Of a stretch of 45,753 nt of DNA, positions 44,813 through 45,753 are shown in pieces. Below the pieces are notes generated by a model. It searched no databases, was not told the origin of the DNA, and saw nothing but the letters and a program-made list of their open reading frames with translations. The DNA is from Bryobacterales bacterium (GTDB lineage Bacteria; Acidobacteriota; Terriglobia; Bryobacterales; Bryobacteraceae): positions 1 through 45,753 of the forward strand of contig JADZBH010000069.1 of the NCBI GenBank assembly GCA_020852175.1, written 5' to 3'. How positions within the stretch are numbered: position 1 is the first letter of the stretch; the number at the start of each line of letters is the position of its first letter. A program made the position numbers and the translations under genes.

Positions 44813-45508
44813 TTAATCCTTGTCCGTGGCGCCCACGACGGTATATACCGCGCCGCCGATCGCTCCGCCATTCAACGGCGCCACCCAGAACAGCCACAAC
44901 TGCTCGATGGCCCATCCGCCCACGAACAGCGCCGGTCCCGTGCTGCGCGCCGGGTTCACGCTCAGGTTCGTCACCGGAATCCCGATCAGGTGAATCAGCG
45001 TCAGGCACAGGCCGATGGCGATGGGCGCGAAGCCCGCCGCGGCCCGCCGGTCCGTCGCCCCGCAGATCACGAACAGGAAGAAGGCCGTCAATACAACCTC
45101 GGCCACCAGGCAGGCGGTCAGCGAATAACCGCCTGGCGAATGGGCGTCAAAACCGTTGGCGGCAAACCCGCCCGCCGTGCTGAAGCCCGCCTTGCCCGAG
45201 GCGATCACAAGCAATGTGCCCGCTCCCGCCACGCCGCCCAACACCTGCGCCCCCCAATAAGGCAGCAGTTCGGAAAAGGAAAATCGCTTCGCCACGGCCA
45301 AACCCAGGGAAACCGCCGGGTTCAGGTGGCAGCCTGAAATGTGCCCAATGGCGAATGCCATTGTCAACAAGGTCAGGCCGAACGCCAGCGCCACGCCCAG
45401 CAGTCCAATGCCAACTTCAGGAAACGCCGCCGACAAAACCGCGCTGCCGCAGCCTCCAAACACCAGCCAGTATGTGCCCAGAAACTCCGCCATCAGTTTC
45501 TTACTCAT
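44813..45508 (-). CDS. aqpZ: Aquaporin Z-type water channel
   Basis: 231 residues from ATG 45508, chosen because GAGGGGA lies just upstream; a GTG four codons earlier is less likely. Six membrane segments and two half-helices carry the duplicated NPA motifs HLNPAVS and SVNPARS. EFLGTYWLVFGGCGSAVL and GHISGCHLNPAVSLGLAVAK are typical of AqpZ, and the Cys after the second NPA-like start and Arg in NPAR form the selectivity filter. It moves water across the inner membrane. It lies 60 nt upstream of mtnP on the same strand; the GATAAT box suggests that mtnP is at least partly independent. Confidence 0.94.
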   Translation of the reverse strand: MSKKLMAEFLGTYWLVFGGCGSAVLSAAFPEVGIGLLGVALAFGLTLLTMAFAIGHISGCHLNPAVSLGLAVAKRFSFSELLPYWGAQVLGGVAGAGTLLVIASGKAGFSTAGGFAANGFDAHSPGGYSLTACLVAEVVLTAFFLFVICGATDRRAAAGFAPIAIGLCLTLIHLIGIPVTNLSVNPARSTGPALFVGGWAIEQLWLFWVAPLNGGAIGGAVYTVVGATDKD

Positions 45509-45753
45509 GAATCCCCTCACCTCCGCAAGTTATTCAATTCCTCCGAGACAACTTCCCCGGCGCGCCGCGCACACCTCCGCGCGGGCATCGTGGATTGTGA
45601 CACAGCTTCCTTCGGGCGGCTAGGGGGAGACTCTTCCAATGCGCAATGAGCCTGGAGGAGGAGATTGATTCCAATGCGGGATGAGCCTGGAGTCGGAGAA
45701 GCGCCGATGCAACAGGCGAATGACCTTCCAGGTGCATGAAGCCGAACGGTTGA
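45509..45753. other. Gap with no supported gene at the window end
   Basis: No frame here shows family character or a good start. The interval contains the imperfect direct repeat at 45634-45692. It may include the promoter of the aquaporin gene, but no clear -10/-35 pair was found. Confidence 0.4.
45634..45692. repeat. Two 24-nt direct repeats
   Basis: Positions 45634-45657 and 45669-45692 share 22 of 24 bases (differing at two adjacent positions) at a 35-nt offset; the shared core is ATGAGCCTGGAG. Not associated with any gene I can support. It may be a fragment of a longer tandem array beyond the window or a chance duplication. Confidence 0.55.

Noticed and set aside
45534..45737. 67-codon minus-strand open frame at the window end
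   Set aside because: Covers the short direct repeats and has no domain or ribosome site.

Overview
The window is high-GC DNA from what looks like an Acidobacteriota chromosome, most likely the Bryobacterales/Solibacter side. This is inferred from the gene families: two very large TonB-receptor-like outer-membrane proteins with an N-terminal carboxypeptidase-regulatory fold, a VWFA-related protein of the acidobacterial type, a planctomycete/acidobacterial cytochrome (DUF1549/DUF1553) paired with DUF1501, and an ECF sigma factor paired with a TPR-bearing Ser/Thr kinase. I see no tRNA, rRNA, CRISPR array, insertion sequence or prophage, and no stretch over 300 bases lacks a gene.

Layout. 1-1310: the C-terminal end of an Rhs protein carrying a glucosaminidase-like tip, followed by a small exported protein that looks like its immunity partner; the tip's last ~30 residues sit in another frame. 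1561-3381: a TraB-like protein of unknown role. 3404-11559: a polymer-use style neighbourhood with a TonB-like receptor, the cytochrome/DUF1501 pair and an exported Gfo/Idh/MocA oxidoreductase. 11765-16171: a 1117-residue exported protein of unknown fold followed after 3 nt by a VWFA protein. 16190-21270: a crystallin-like exported protein, an ABC-F ATPase, a DUF2490 protein, a cysteine-less ArsC-like protein and an exported protein of unknown function. 21405-26450: a second TonB-like receptor, whose short leader can form two mutually exclusive hairpins, and a lipoprotein. 26492-33632: glutamate synthase gltB-gltD, divergent from a LysR regulator. 33699-38857: an envelope-maintenance run (duplicated parvulin, HExxH protein, TlpA-like thioredoxin, stand-alone DsbD N-domain, GT9 transferase, NHL protein). 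38906-42221: the ECF sigma factor and kinase. 42235-45508: a LysR regulator divergent from dps, then mtnP and an aquaporin.

How the genes fit together. Most products are exported or envelope-bound: nutrient uptake at the outer membrane, periplasmic redox and folding helpers, and signalling. Nitrogen assimilation (gltBD) appears to be under a divergent LysR regulator, with a LysR-type dyad about 60 nt upstream of the predicted gltB start site. Many genes have a TANAAT-like -10 box only 6-12 nt before the start codon and no Shine-Dalgarno, which points to leaderless or nearly leaderless mRNAs as a common mode in this genome.

The three items most worth following are the Rhs glucosaminidase/immunity locus with its frameshift, the two-hairpin leader before the second TonB-like gene, and the sigma factor/kinase pair in which the acidic region-2.2 motif is replaced by a threonine-containing one.
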